64,000 nt of DNA from Ferrimonas sp. YFM (lineage in GTDB: Bacteria; Pseudomonadota; Gammaproteobacteria; Enterobacterales; Shewanellaceae): positions 1,054,001-1,118,000 of the forward strand of contig NZ_AP027368.1 in NCBI RefSeq assembly GCF_030296015.1, given 5' to 3'. Of this stretch, positions 55,059 to 64,000 are shown in pieces (the first letter of the stretch is position 1; the number at the start of each line of letters is the position of its first letter). Under the pieces are notes generated by a model that did not search any database, was not told the origin of the DNA, and saw only the letters and a list, made by a program, of their open reading frames with translations. The position numbers were made by a program, and so were the translations under genes.

Positions 55059-57896
55059 GTGAAATTGTTCAAGCCACTGGCACTCAGTCTGGCGATTACC
55101 CTGGCCGGATGCGCATCCGACGCACCCACTCCGTCGCTGCCCGACGGGGTCGCTTATCTGGGCTCAAACCTGTCCCAGCAGGCAGAAGTAACAATTCCTT
55201 ACGAAAAGTTCCAGTTGGACAACGGTCTGACCGTGGTGCTGCACAAAGACAGCTCTGACCCTCTGGTCCATGTGGACGTGACCTATCATGTGGGATCGGC
55301 CCGAGAGGAGTTGGGTAAGTCCGGCTTCGCCCACTTCTTCGAACACATGATGTTCCAGGGCTCCGAAAACGTCGCCGACGAGCAGCACTTCCAGCTGGTA
55401 ACCGAGTCCGGCGGTACCCTGAACGGCACCACCAACAGCGATAGAACCAACTATTTTGAAACAGTGCCAGCCAATCAGCTGGAGAAGATGCTTTGGCTAG
55501 AGGCGGACCGCATGGGCTTCCTGTTGCCCGCGGTCACCGAAGAGGCGTTCGAGGTTCAGCGCGCCACCGTTAAGAACGAGCGTGGCCAGAGGGTGGACAA
55601 CCAGCCCTATGGTCGCCTCAACGAACTGGTTTCCCAGGCGCTCTATCCAAAAGGCCACCCCTACTCCTGGCCGGTGATCGGTTGGATGGAGGAGCTGGAC
55701 AACGGCAATGTGGATGACTTGCGCGCCTTCTTCAAGCGCTGGTATGGCCCCAACAACGCCACCCTGACCATTGGCGGCGACTTCGATCGTGAGCAGGTGC
55801 TGCAGTGGGTGGTGAAGTACTTTGGTTCCATCCCGAGGGGCCCGGAAGTGACCGCCCAGCCCAAGGCGCCCGCTTCTCTGGAGGCCGACCGTTACCTCAC
55901 CCTGGAAGACAAAGTGCACTTGCCCCTGATTTACCTCTCCTTCCCTACGGTGTACGCCCGCCATCAGGATGAGGCAGCATTGGACCTGTTGTCTGAGATC
56001 CTCGGCGGCGGCAAGACCTCCATCTTCTACAAGAATCTGGTGAAATCCGGACTGGCGGTGCAGGCGGGCGTTGGCCATCCCTGCCGGGAACTGGCTTGCG
56101 AGTTCACCATGTACGCCCTGGCCAACCCGGGCAAGATGCCTCAGCTGGCCGAGATCGAGAAGGTGATTCGCGACTCCGTGGCCGAGTTTGAGAAGCGCGG
56201 TGTCCTGGCCGATGATCTCAAGAAAGCCCAGGTGGGCCATGAAGCCAACACCATCTTCGGTCTGCAGAGCGTCCGCGGCAAGGTGACCTCACTGGCGTAC
56301 AACCAGACCTTCTTCGACGAGCCCGACCTGCTTCAGCAGGATCTGGACCGTTACCGCAATGTCACCGCCGAAGACGTGATGCGGGTGTTCAACACCTACA
56401 TCAAGGACAAGCACGCGGTGATCATGAGCGTCGTGCCCCAGGGGCAACTGGCCCTGGCCGCCGCGCCAGCCAGTTTCACCGCCCCGGGCCCGATTCCCAA
56501 GGATCAGCTGAGCCACGCCGGTAAGGTGGAACAGGCTCAGATTCAGGACAGCTTCGACCGAAGCCAGGTGCCGGGATCCGGTCCCGCTCCTCAGCTCAAG
56601 GTACCTGCCCTGTGGCAACAGCGCCTGGCCAACGGCATCGATGTCATCGGCACTCAGAGCGATGAGACCCCCACCACAGAGATCATGATTGCCCTCGATG
56701 GCGGTCAGCGCCTGACCTCCGCCTCCGAGGCTGGTCTGGCTCAGCTCACTGCCACCATGATGGGCGAGTCCACCGAGTCCTTTACCACGGTTGAGATGGC
56801 TCAGGAACTGGAGAAGCTGGGGTCCTCCATCTCCGTCAGTGCCTCCGGCTATCGTACCTATGTCAGTGTCAGTGCCCTGACCGCCAACCTGGATCCCACC
56901 CTGGCCCTGTTGCAGGAGCGTCTGCTCAAGCCGGCGTTTAAGGATGAGGATTTCCAGCGGGTCAAGGTTCAGCAGATTCAGGGACTTCAGCACCAGGCCA
57001 ACGATCCTGGCTGGCTGGCCAACACCGCCTGGAGCGAGTTGCTCTACGGTGGCAACAGCGCCGGTAAACCCGTCGGTGGCACCCTGGAGAGCGTTCAGGC
57101 CCTGACTCTGGATCAGGTCAAAGGCTTCTATAACGAGCAGTTCCGCGCCGGCAACGCCAGCGTGGTGGCGGTGTCTGACCTGGATCAGGCTCAGTTACTG
57201 GCCAAGCTCAACTGGCTGGGCCAATGGCAGGGCGACGCCAGTCAGTGGGCTCCGCTGAAAGCGATGCCACAGTTGGCCGGTCCCAAGGTGTACCTGCTGG
57301 ATAAGCCGGGTGCGGCTCAATCGGTGATCAAGATAGGCCGCCGCGGCATGCCCTTTGATGCCTTGGGTGACTACTTCAAGTCCGGGTTGATGAACTATCC
57401 CCTGGGTGGGGCCTTCAACAGCCGCATCAACCTGAACCTGCGCGAAGACAAGGGCTACACCTATGGCGCCCGCAGCAGCTTCCGAGGCGGACCCGAGCTG
57501 GGCTCCTTCGTGGCTGGTGCCAGCGTACGTGCCGATGCCACCGCGGCGTCGGTGAAGGAGTTTGTCGACGAACTTCAGGGTTTCGCAGACAAGGGGATGA
57601 CGGAAGAGGAGCTGGCCTTTATGCGGGCCTCGGTGACTCAGTCCGATGCCCTGAGCTTCGAGACCCCAGGGCAGAAAGCCCGCTTCCTGGGCAAGCTGCA
57701 ACGCTATGACCTGCCCAAGGACTTTGTTGAGCAACAGGGGGACCTGATCCGCAGCATCAGCCGTGAGGAACTCAATCGCCTGGCGAAAGATCAGCTGGAC
57801 CTGTCACAAATGATCATTCTGGTTGTTGGTGATAAAAGCAGCGTTGAGCCCTCTCTGAAAGAACTGGGCTATGATATCGTCACACTGACGCTGTAA
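55059..57896 (+). CDS. M16-family zinc peptidase lipoprotein
   Basis: A pitrilysin-type metallopeptidase anchored as a lipoprotein. GTG 55059 with AGGAGGG five bases upstream gives 945 residues: lipobox LAGC (Cys18), then two tandem M16 halves. The first (about 50-480) has the inverted zinc motif HFFEH (92-96) and a downstream Glu in the KNERGQRVDNQ helix. The second (about 520-940) lacks HxxEH but keeps GRRGMPFDALGDYF and RINLNLREDKGYTYGARS, so it is the non-catalytic half. Probably degrades peptides in the periplasm. Confidence 0.9.
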   Translation: MKLFKPLALSLAITLAGCASDAPTPSLPDGVAYLGSNLSQQAEVTIPYEKFQLDNGLTVVLHKDSSDPLVHVDVTYHVGSAREELGKSGFAHFFEHMMFQGSENVADEQHFQLVTESGGTLNGTTNSDRTNYFETVPANQLEKMLWLEADRMGFLLPAVTEEAFEVQRATVKNERGQRVDNQPYGRLNELVSQALYPKGHPYSWPVIGWMEELDNGNVDDLRAFFKRWYGPNNATLTIGGDFDREQVLQWVVKYFGSIPRGPEVTAQPKAPASLEADRYLTLEDKVHLPLIYLSFPTVYARHQDEAALDLLSEILGGGKTSIFYKNLVKSGLAVQAGVGHPCRELACEFTMYALANPGKMPQLAEIEKVIRDSVAEFEKRGVLADDLKKAQVGHEANTIFGLQSVRGKVTSLAYNQTFFDEPDLLQQDLDRYRNVTAEDVMRVFNTYIKDKHAVIMSVVPQGQLALAAAPASFTAPGPIPKDQLSHAGKVEQAQIQDSFDRSQVPGSGPAPQLKVPALWQQRLANGIDVIGTQSDETPTTEIMIALDGGQRLTSASEAGLAQLTATMMGESTESFTTVEMAQELEKLGSSISVSASGYRTYVSVSALTANLDPTLALLQERLLKPAFKDEDFQRVKVQQIQGLQHQANDPGWLANTAWSELLYGGNSAGKPVGGTLESVQALTLDQVKGFYNEQFRAGNASVVAVSDLDQAQLLAKLNWLGQWQGDASQWAPLKAMPQLAGPKVYLLDKPGAAQSVIKIGRRGMPFDALGDYFKSGLMNYPLGGAFNSRINLNLREDKGYTYGARSSFRGGPELGSFVAGASVRADATAASVKEFVDELQGFADKGMTEEELAFMRASVTQSDALSFETPGQKARFLGKLQRYDLPKDFVEQQGDLIRSISREELNRLAKDQLDLSQMIILVVGDKSSVEPSLKELGYDIVTLTL

Positions 57897-57918
57897 AATT
57901 GTCCCTTTCCATCTACAC

Positions 57919-57943
57919 CGGGAGGGCATCGCCCTCCCGTTTT
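57919..57943 (+). terminator. Terminator after the M16 peptidase gene
   Basis: Perfect 9-bp stem CGGGAGGGC/GCCCTCCCG, loop ATC, TTTT; 14 bases before gshA. Confidence 0.85.
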
Positions 57944-57957
57944 AACGAGTATCTGAC

Positions 57958-59508
57958 TTGACGGAATTTGAACGGAACCTGAGCCGACTCTCCAATGAGG
58001 AGGGGCGGCTCGCCCTGCGCTCTCTGGGGCGCGGGATAGAGCGGGAAGCCTTGCGCATTCTTCCCGAAGGCCTGCTGGCCCGGGACTCCCACCCCCAGGC
58101 CCTGGGCTCAGCCCTGACCAACAAGTGGATCACCACGGACTTTTCCGAGTCTTTGCTGGAGCTGATCACCGGGGTCAACACCTGTGTCGATGGCCTGCTC
58201 GAAGAGCTGGGTGATATCCATCGCTTTGTCAGTCACCACATCGGCGATCAGTTGTTGTGGCCCCAGTCCATGCCCTGCTTCATCGATCATCAGGAAGATG
58301 TGCCCATCGCCCAGTATGGTCACTCCCACGTCGGAAGGATGAAGACCCTCTACCGTGAGGGACTCAAGCGCCGTTATGGGGCCAAGATGCAGTCCATCGC
58401 CGGGGTGCACTTCAACTTCTCGTTGCCAAAATCGCTGTGGAAAGCCCTGTATGGGGACAGCTGCCAGGAGACCATCTCCACCGGCTATTTCCACATGATT
58501 CGCAACTTCCGTCATCAGGCCTGGATCCTGCCCTACCTGTTTGGGGCTTCCCCAACCCTGTGTTCCTCCTTCCTGGATGGTCGCGAAGTGGGGCTGGAGT
58601 TTGACACCCTCTCCAGCGGCTTGCTGGTGCTGCCCTGGGCCACCTCCCTGAGGATGAGCGACCTGGGCTACACCAACAGCGAGCAAACCAATCTGCGCAT
58701 TCGCTATAACTCGGTTCAGGAGTACGTGTCCGACCTTAAGCGTGCCATCACCCTGCCGTCGGAGCGTTTTGCCGAACTGGGTCTGGAGGAGGGGGGCCAG
58801 CGGGTGCAGCTGAACACCAACATCCTGCAGATTGAGAATGAGCTTTACTCGCCCATCCGTCCCAAGCGCACCGCTCACAGTGGCGAGACCCCCTCGGACG
58901 CCCTGGATCGTGCCGGCGTGGAGTACATCGAGGTGCGCACCCTGGATGTGAACCCCTTCGCCCCCCACGGCGTAAGCCGGGATCAGGTGCTGCTGCTGGA
59001 TCTCTTCCTGCTGGATTGTTTGCTGTTGCCCAGCCCCTGCTGGACAGACGAATGTCAGCAACAGACTCAGCGCAACTTCGATACCGTGGTGGCCAGGGGA
59101 CGTCAGCCTGGTCTGGCACTGGAGTCAGGCTGTGGCGACAGCAAACCTCTCAGCCAGTGGCTGGCCGAGAGTTTTGCGCGTTGGCGTAAGATTGCCCGGG
59201 TGATCGACGGTGACCAGGGCAGTGACTATCAGGATGCCCTGGATCTTTGGCAGGGGTGCATCGATGACCCTGAGCAGACCCTCTCCGGCCGCATCCTGGC
59301 CGAACAGAAGGCTCAGGCCAATCCGGTGATGGCGCTGGCCAAGGCCCATCGTCAGCACTGGCTTGACGGTCAGTCTCAACGTCTGCCGGAACAGCGGCTG
59401 CAGCAGGAGGCCAAGGAGTCTGTAGAGCGACAACAGGCGCTGGAGGCCAACCAGGTGGGCACCTTCGAGGAGTACCTGGACCACTACTTCAAAGGATCAG
59501 AGCAGTGA
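57958..59508 (+). CDS. gshA: GshA, glutamate-cysteine ligase
   Basis: First, rate-limiting step of glutathione synthesis. 516 residues (E. coli 518), starting at TTG 57958 as E. coli gshA also does. GIEREALRI, LGSALTNKWITTDFSESLLELITG, WPQSMPC and QYGHSHVGRMKTLYREGLKRRYG match the proteobacterial GshA group. The start lies just after a terminator with only a weak ribosome site. Its TGA overlaps the next GTG. Confidence 0.95.
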   Translation: MTEFERNLSRLSNEEGRLALRSLGRGIEREALRILPEGLLARDSHPQALGSALTNKWITTDFSESLLELITGVNTCVDGLLEELGDIHRFVSHHIGDQLLWPQSMPCFIDHQEDVPIAQYGHSHVGRMKTLYREGLKRRYGAKMQSIAGVHFNFSLPKSLWKALYGDSCQETISTGYFHMIRNFRHQAWILPYLFGASPTLCSSFLDGREVGLEFDTLSSGLLVLPWATSLRMSDLGYTNSEQTNLRIRYNSVQEYVSDLKRAITLPSERFAELGLEEGGQRVQLNTNILQIENELYSPIRPKRTAHSGETPSDALDRAGVEYIEVRTLDVNPFAPHGVSRDQVLLLDLFLLDCLLLPSPCWTDECQQQTQRNFDTVVARGRQPGLALESGCGDSKPLSQWLAESFARWRKIARVIDGDQGSDYQDALDLWQGCIDDPEQTLSGRILAEQKAQANPVMALAKAHRQHWLDGQSQRLPEQRLQQEAKESVERQQALEANQVGTFEEYLDHYFKGSEQ

Positions 59509-59915
59509 AACCTCTGGGGTGGCTGCTGCTTCTGGGCGGGGTTCTGACTGGCTGTGCCAGCAATCAGGAGTTTGCCTGTGGCGTGGTGGCCAGCGGAGTG
59601 CGTCCGCCCGCGGCGCAGGGACTGTATCAGGTGATGGTGACTCACATCGATGGCCAGGCGGTGGTGTCCAAAGCCAGTTATCGCCTGCGTCCCGGTGAAC
59701 ACAAGTTGCGCCTGGTGGAACTGATTGACGATCCCCGGCTGGGGGTGAGCCTGCGAGACCGCAGCTATCGGGAGATGACCCTGTGGGTGGAGGCGGATCA
59801 GCAGTTCTCTCTGGCTGCCCGGTTTGATCCCGCTTCTCAGTCCGCCGAGGGAGGGCGTTACTGGGAGCCCACCATCTGGCAACAGCAGGCCCAGGTCTGC
59901 TCATTGGAGCCCTAG
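59505..59915 (+). CDS. Small lipoprotein of unknown function, coupled to gshA
   Basis: 136 residues from GTG 59505, sharing GTGA with the gshA stop. The signal peptide ends in lipobox LTGC (Cys17). The mature domain is a compact beta-rich sequence (YQVMVTHIDGQAVVSKASYRL, then RLRPGEHKLRLVEL, where a PEGA-like RPGEHxLRL stretch is visible) with Cys25 and Cys132 as a possible disulfide. No family recognised beyond that resemblance. Ser19 rather than Asp after Cys17 suggests outer-membrane sorting. Confidence 0.75.
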   Translation: MKPLGWLLLLGGVLTGCASNQEFACGVVASGVRPPAAQGLYQVMVTHIDGQAVVSKASYRLRPGEHKLRLVELIDDPRLGVSLRDRSYREMTLWVEADQQFSLAARFDPASQSAEGGRYWEPTIWQQQAQVCSLEP

Positions 59916-59924
59916 AAAAACGAA

Positions 59925-59947
59925 AAAGGCCGCATCAGCGGCCTTTT
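59925..59947 (+). terminator. Bidirectional terminator between gshA operon and the LysE-family gene
   Basis: Stem AAAGGCCGC/GCGGCCTTT with loop ATCA; T-run on the + strand and A-run (59923-59927) on the other side. Confidence 0.88.
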
Positions 59948-59964
59948 CTTATTCTACTGGGATA

Positions 59965-60585
59965 TCAGGCGATGGCCATGGCGCCGCCCAGCCCGATAAA
60001 GGTCAGTCCACACAGGCGGTTGAACCGTTTCTGAGCCGTGGTGCTACATAGGCGGTTGGCCAGCTGACAGCCGCCGAAGGCCACCAGGTTGAGCACGATA
60101 AAATCCACCGCGGTAAAGGTGGAGCACAGCACCAGCAGCTGGGGCACCATGGGCTTTGCCGGATTCAGAAACTGGGGAAACAGGGCGGCAAAGAAGATCA
60201 GCCCCTTGGGATTGGCCAGGCCCACCATCAGTGTCTGACGGAACAGGCCGAAGGCGGTGGCGTCGTCCCGGTAGCGGAAGCCGGATTCCAGGTTCTCTTC
60301 GGGGCGCGAGCGCCAGGCCGAAATTCCTAGCCACAGCAGGTAGGCGGCGCCTCCATACTGGAGTAGCTCAAACAGGGCCGGGCTGCTGGTGATCAGGGCG
60401 CCGACGCCGGTGGCGGACAGCAGCATCAATACCAGGCCGGCCAGGTTGGAGCCCAACACGGTGGCCAGGGCTTTCTTGTGGCCGTGACGGACACTGGTAG
60501 ACAGGGTCAGCAGTGTCATGGGGCCGGGGGCCACCAGCAGGATGACCACGGTGGCAAGGTATACCAGGTAAAGCTCAGTCGACAT
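59965..60585 (-). CDS. LysE/RhtB-family amino-acid exporter
   Basis: A 206-residue inner-membrane exporter with about six helices. The family motif LVAPGPMTLLTLSTSVRHG (about 17-36) and GLANPKGLIFFAALFPQFL (about 122-140) are typical of RhtB proteins, which export homoserine lactone, threonine or related amino acids; the substrate cannot be told. ATG 60585 fits homologues though it has no clear ribosome site. An in-frame ATG at 60621 would add 12 residues. Confidence 0.88.
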   Translation of the reverse strand: MSTELYLVYLATVVILLVAPGPMTLLTLSTSVRHGHKKALATVLGSNLAGLVLMLLSATGVGALITSSPALFELLQYGGAAYLLWLGISAWRSRPEENLESGFRYRDDATAFGLFRQTLMVGLANPKGLIFFAALFPQFLNPAKPMVPQLLVLCSTFTAVDFIVLNLVAFGGCQLANRLCSTTAQKRFNRLCGLTFIGLGGAMAIA

Positions 60586-60841
60586 TGGAAAAATGACGGG
60601 TTTAAAAAGAAAGGGGCGCATTTAACCAGTGTGGCAATGGCCTGTAAAGGACCGGGGGGAATTCGGGCACAGGAATTGAGAGCTCACCTGTCAGCTTTGG
60701 CTGACAAAGGGGCAAAATCTTCACCCTTGTGGCATAGCGCTCGTAACCGGTATGCCTTTTGAGCATCTTAAGGTGGCAATTGTCCGTGCCTCAGGGCAGA
60801 ATCAAGGCTTTCAGGGACACTCACGAACATCCAAACCCATG

Positions 60842-61459
60842 ATGAAAATAGTAAAACTGCTGCTGAGCTCGGCGCTTCTGGTTTCTCTGGTTGGCTGTGC
60901 CACGCCGCCTCCCAGAGATCCCGAGAACCTGTGCAACATCTTTATGGAGAATCGGGACTGGTACAAAGCCGCCAAGGACACCCGCGAGAAGTGGGGGGTG
61001 CCTGTGCATGTGCCCATGGCGATGATGTATCAGGAGAGCTCCTTTAAGCACAACGCCCAGCCGCCCATGGAGTGGTTTTTGGGGTTCATCCCCATCGGCC
61101 GGGCCTCCAGCGCCTATGGCTACGCCCAGGCCAAGACCGTCACCTGGGATCAGTATGCCCGGGAAACCGGCAACTCCTGGTCCAGCCGCAGTGACTTCGA
61201 CGACGCCATGGATTTCATGGGGTGGTACATCTACAAGAGCCACAAGATCAATGGGGTCTCCAAATGGGACGCCTACCGCCAGTACCTTAACTACCATGAG
61301 GGCTGGGGCGGCTATAAGCGCGGCAGCTACAAGAAGAAGCAGTGGCTGGTGAAAACTTCCCGTAAGGTGGAGGCACGTTCCAAGCGCTACGCGGCTCAGT
61401 ACAACCAGTGCAAAGAGGATCTGGATCGCAGCTGGCTGTGGCGGCTGTTCTTCGGCTGA
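60842..61459 (+). CDS. SLT-domain lipoprotein (putative murein transglycosylase)
   Basis: 205 residues; lipobox LVGC (Cys19) after a signal peptide from ATG 60842 (ATG 60839 also possible). The domain (about 40-190) has the catalytic-glutamate motif YQESSFKHNA (Glu65) and GRASSAYGYAQAKTVTWDQY, then YLNYHEGWGGYKRGSY. This fits the SLT lysozyme fold of lipoproteins widespread in gammaproteobacteria; its exact peptidoglycan activity is unproven. In the upstream gap a GTCAGC-TTTG-GCTGAC hairpin lies at 60690-60705. Confidence 0.85.
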   Translation: MKIVKLLLSSALLVSLVGCATPPPRDPENLCNIFMENRDWYKAAKDTREKWGVPVHVPMAMMYQESSFKHNAQPPMEWFLGFIPIGRASSAYGYAQAKTVTWDQYARETGNSWSSRSDFDDAMDFMGWYIYKSHKINGVSKWDAYRQYLNYHEGWGGYKRGSYKKKQWLVKTSRKVEARSKRYAAQYNQCKEDLDRSWLWRLFFG

Positions 61460-61478
61460 TTCGTTTCAGAGCCCAAAA

Positions 61479-61505
61479 AAGCCAGCACCCGTTGCTGGCT
61501 TTTTT
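61479..61505 (+). terminator. Bidirectional terminator between SLT lipoprotein and HAD genes
   Basis: Stem AGCCAGCA/TGCTGGCT, loop CCCGT, six T after it and an A-run before it. Confidence 0.9.
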
Positions 61506-61552
61506 ATTACCCTTCATCTGAGCACAAGCGCTCAACGACACCGTTCGGCGTC

Positions 61553-62263
61553 TCAGAGGTATTGTCGGCAGATCTCCGCCAGCGCCATCGGCGTGTCGGC
61601 CACATGGTCCGGTTGGTGCTGCCATTGAGCTGGCGAGGCGCCGCTGTAGGCGGCGGCCACCGCAATCACCCGGCTCTTTGGTCCCAGGGCAGCCCCCAGG
61701 TTGCGGGCAAACTGAACGTCGCCCTGATGGTCACCTATGTAGAACAGGGTCTCTGGGTTGTGGCCGCCAAACATGGTTTCAAGGCACCTCAGCCCTCCGG
61801 CCGGGTGAGGCTTTTGAGTCTCGCCAGACACCTCGTTGTAGCCGATCACCGCCTTGAAGGGGGCCGCGACCCCCTGGCGCTCCAGCTGGCGCCGGATGGT
61901 GAGCGAATCGTTCTGGGAGCAGATGCCGTGGGGCAGGGCCTGAAGCTGCTCCAGCACCTCGCTAATCCCATCAAACAGTGAGACCGCCGTGGTGTTGCGC
62001 CTCTGATGCTGAGCCCACAGAGGGCCCGCTTGGGCGGTTTCCTGAGCCGTCAGCCCATAGTAGTTCTGATAGAGATCCTGCCAGTTCTGCGCCGCGTGAT
62101 TGGCCTGGTGATAGCGGGCCTCACTGCGCAGGCAGTGGGGAAGGCGGTCACCGGTCAGCCTTGGGGCCACTTCATCCAGAATGGAGAGGGTGATGCTGAT
62201 GTTCTTCGGGGCGGAATTCACCAGAGTGCCGTCGTAATCCCACAGGATGGCGCTGGAGTGCAT
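61553..62263 (-). CDS. HAD-superfamily phosphatase (phosphoglycolate phosphatase-like)
   Basis: A 236-residue HAD hydrolase. Motif I DYDGT has nucleophile Asp9 and Asp11; motif II is around SQNDS (117-120); Lys151 (TQKPHP) is motif III; and GDHQGD (Asp178, Asp182) is motif IV. A helical cap lies between 20 and 90. ATG 62263 with AAGGAG upstream; the longer frame to 62359 is unsupported. Substrate unknown; Gph-like or beta-phosphoglucomutase-like enzymes are the nearest groups. Confidence 0.87.
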   Translation of the reverse strand: MHSSAILWDYDGTLVNSAPKNISITLSILDEVAPRLTGDRLPHCLRSEARYHQANHAAQNWQDLYQNYYGLTAQETAQAGPLWAQHQRRNTTAVSLFDGISEVLEQLQALPHGICSQNDSLTIRRQLERQGVAAPFKAVIGYNEVSGETQKPHPAGGLRCLETMFGGHNPETLFYIGDHQGDVQFARNLGAALGPKSRVIAVAAAYSGASPAQWQHQPDHVADTPMALAEICRQYL

Positions 62264-62366
62264 AGGGGTCTCCTTCTGAGCAGTGGCGCTCACTTTGCCA
62301 CTGAACCCCCCTCGGAAAAAGTGCCCTGGCTCGAAATGAGTGTTCTGTGCTCCGGCCAAACGCCAT

Positions 62367-62393
62367 AAAAAAACCGGAGTCAGGCTCCGGTTT
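62367..62393 (-). terminator. Intrinsic terminator of dxs
   Basis: On the - strand: 9-bp stem (62393-62385 with 62379-62371), loop of five, run of seven T (complement of 62367-62373). Confidence 0.88.
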
Positions 62394-62409
62394 TGTTTGG
62401 GAAGGGGGC

Positions 62410-64000
62410 TCAGTCGCCGAAGTAGTCGGCCACCTGTTTGAGGATGCCCGGCCCATCCAGGCCCAACACAGTGTGCATCTCCTCCTGGGTGCCCTGCTCA
62501 ATGAAGCGGTCAGGCAGGCCCAGTTGCAGTACCGGTTTGGCGATCTTGTGGCGGTTCATGCATTCGATCAGCGCCGAGCCGGCGCCGCCCATGATGGCGT
62601 TCTCTTCCAGGGTCACCAGGCGTTCGTGGCTGTTGGCCATCTGCTGAACCATCTCCTCGTCGATGGGTTTGACGAAGCGCATGTTCACTACGGTGGCGTC
62701 CAGCTGCTCGGCCGCCTCCAGGGCGTAGGGCAGCAGGGTGCCGAAGCTGAAGATGCACAGCCCCTTGCCCTGACGACGGATCTCCGCCTTGCCGATGGGC
62801 AGGGTCTCCATCTCCTCCTGAATCTCCACCTTGAGGCCGGTGCCCCTGGGGTAGCGCACCGCCGCCGGGCTATCCATCATGTGGCCGGTGTAGAGCATCT
62901 GGCGACACTCATTGGCGTCCGCCGGCGCCATCACGGTGAAGTTGGGAATGCAGCGCAGGTAGGAGAGGTCGAAGGCACCCTGGTGGGTCTGGCCGTCGGC
63001 GCCCACCAGGCCGCCACGGTCGATGGCAAACAGCACAGGCAGGTTCATGATGCCCACATCGTGGATCGCCTGGTCGTAGGCGCGCTGCAGGAAGGTGGAG
63101 TAGATGGCCACCACTGGGTGATAACCCTCACAGGCAAAGCCGGCACCCAGAGTCACCGCATGTTGCTCGGCGATGGCCGCATCGAAGTACTGGTCAGGGA
63201 ACTGCTGGGAGAACTCCACCATGCCGGAGCCTTCGCGCATGGCCGGGGTGATCCCCATCAGTTTGTTGTCCTTGGCGGCCATATCGCACAGCCAGTCACC
63301 GAACACCTTGGAGAAGGTGGGCTGGCCGGGCTTGGATTTGGGCAGTTTGGACTCCTCGACGTTGAACTTGGGTACGCCGTGGTAGCTGATGGGATCCTCT
63401 TCCGCAGGCTTATAGCCTTTACCCTTCTTGGTCATGATGTGCAGAATCTGCGGACCCTTGAGGTTGCGCATGTTGCGCAGGGTGTCCACCAGACCGCTGA
63501 CATCGTGGCCATCGATGGGGCCGATGTAGTTGAAGCCCAGCTCCTCAAACAGGGTGCCCGGCACCACCATCCCCTTCAGGTGCTCCTCGGCACGGCGTGC
63601 CAGCTCCTTGATGGGAGGCACACCGGAGAGGGCCTTCTTGCCCCCCTCACGAATGGTGGTGTACAGACGGCCGGACATCAGCCTGGCCATGTGGTTGTTC
63701 AGGGCACCGACGTTCTCGGAGATGGACATCTCGTTGTCGTTGATGATCACCAGCATGTCTTTGTGGATGTCGCCGGCGTGGTTCAGGGCTTCGAACGCCA
63801 TGCCACCGGTGAGGGCGCCGTCACCGATGACCGCCACCACCTTGCGATCCTGCCCTTCGCGGTCGGCGGCGATGGCCATACCCAGGGCGGCGGAGATGGA
63901 GGTGGTGGAGTGACCCACGCTCAGGGTGTCGTACTCGCTCTCTTCACGCCAGGGGAACGGATGCAGGCCGTCTTTCTGACGGATTGTGGGCATCTCTTTG
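62410..64000 (-). CDS. dxs: Dxs, 1-deoxy-D-xylulose-5-phosphate synthase (5' end outside window)
   Basis: First MEP-pathway enzyme, a TPP-dependent transketolase-like protein. About 530 of the usual 620 residues are present, and the frame stays open to the window edge ([17 protein letters not shown]). Seen: [14 protein letters not shown], the TPP motif [21 protein letters not shown] to [24 protein letters not shown], the pyrimidine-domain [33 protein letters not shown] and the C-terminal [15 protein letters not shown]. Supplies the pathway that also uses IspD and IspF encoded at 36.8-38 kb. Confidence 0.97.
   Translation of the reverse strand, partial: KEMPTIRQKDGLHPFPWREESEYDTLSVGHSTTSISAALGMAIAADREGQDRKVVAVIGDGALTGGMAFEALNHAGDIHKDMLVIINDNEMSISENVGALNNHMARLMSGRLYTTIREGGKKALSGVPPIKELARRAEEHLKGMVVPGTLFEELGFNYIGPIDGHDVSGLVDTLRNMRNLKGPQILHIMTKKGKGYKPAEEDPISYHGVPKFNVEESKLPKSKPGQPTFSKVFGDWLCDMAAKDNKLMGITPAMREGSGMVEFSQQFPDQYFDAAIAEQHAVTLGAGFACEGYHPVVAIYSTFLQRAYDQAIHDVGIMNLPVLFAIDRGGLVGADGQTHQGAFDLSYLRCIPNFTVMAPADANECRQMLYTGHMMDSPAAVRYPRGTGLKVEIQEEMETLPIGKAEIRRQGKGLCIFSFGTLLPYALEAAEQLDATVVNMRFVKPIDEEMVQQMANSHERLVTLEENAIMGGAGSALIECMNRHKIAKPVLQLGLPDRFIEQGTQEEMHTVLGLDGPGILKQVADYFGD

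Overview
This is chromosomal DNA of a gammaproteobacterium. GC content is high and most genes are on the + strand. Gene order (barA/rlmD-relA-mazG-pyrG-eno-ftsB-ispD-ispF-truD-surE-pcm-nlpD-rpoS, mutS, recA-recX-alaS-lysC-csrA-tRNA Ser/Arg, and nrdR-ribDE-ribB-ribH-nusB-thiL-pgpA) matches the Alteromonadales. An E. coli-type caiABCDE operon next to a respiratory arsenate reductase suggests a Ferrimonas- or Shewanella-like facultative anaerobe. The genus is inference from content; no rRNA gene is present.

Layout. 1-5.9 kb: carnitine reduction operon caiA-B-C-D-E, entered at the last codons of an upstream gene. 6-9.4 kb: HSL-type esterase, SMR efflux protein, chemoreceptor, panD. 9.6-17 kb: glyA, then nrdR-ribD-ribE-ribB-ribH-nusB and thiL-pgpA; the RibB carries a degenerate RibA-like domain (RibBX type). 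17-25.2 kb: an arsenic region. arsR-acr3-GAPDH-arsJ plus a CX5R phosphatase run on the + strand, facing arrA-arrB (respiratory arsenate reductase) and a small unknown gene on the - strand. 25.3-28.7 kb: yjaG and barA (-). 28.8-51.4 kb: the conserved housekeeping block, rlmD to csrA, with mutS inverted. 51.6-53.2 kb: a tRNA array of two Ser(GCU) and six Arg(ACG) genes, interspersed with repeats that carry tRNA-Arg ends. 53.2-64 kb: a 58-residue membrane protein too short for usual gene calling, a secreted unknown, nsrR-yqaA, an M16 peptidase lipoprotein, gshA plus a coupled lipoprotein, a LysE exporter, an SLT lipoprotein, a HAD phosphatase, and dxs cut by the window edge.

How the genes work together. 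Cai proteins activate carnitine and crotonobetaine as CoA thioesters and reduce crotonobetainyl-CoA as an anaerobic electron sink. ArrAB would use arsenate as terminal acceptor in the periplasm. The arsenite formed can be expelled by Acr3, while arsenate that enters the cell can be trapped by the GAPDH as 1-arseno-3-phosphoglycerate and exported by ArsJ. BarA and CsrA are the input and output ends of one global pathway. RelA, RpoS, RecA and NsrR cover stringent, stationary-phase, SOS and nitric-oxide responses.

Most notable: the combined respiratory and detoxifying arsenic region with its unexplained phosphatase and operator; the tRNA array with rtT-like repeats; recX starting on a CTG that overlaps the recA stop; and the unannotated 58-residue membrane protein. 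I ran no searches. Identifications rest on family motifs and remembered homologue sequences.
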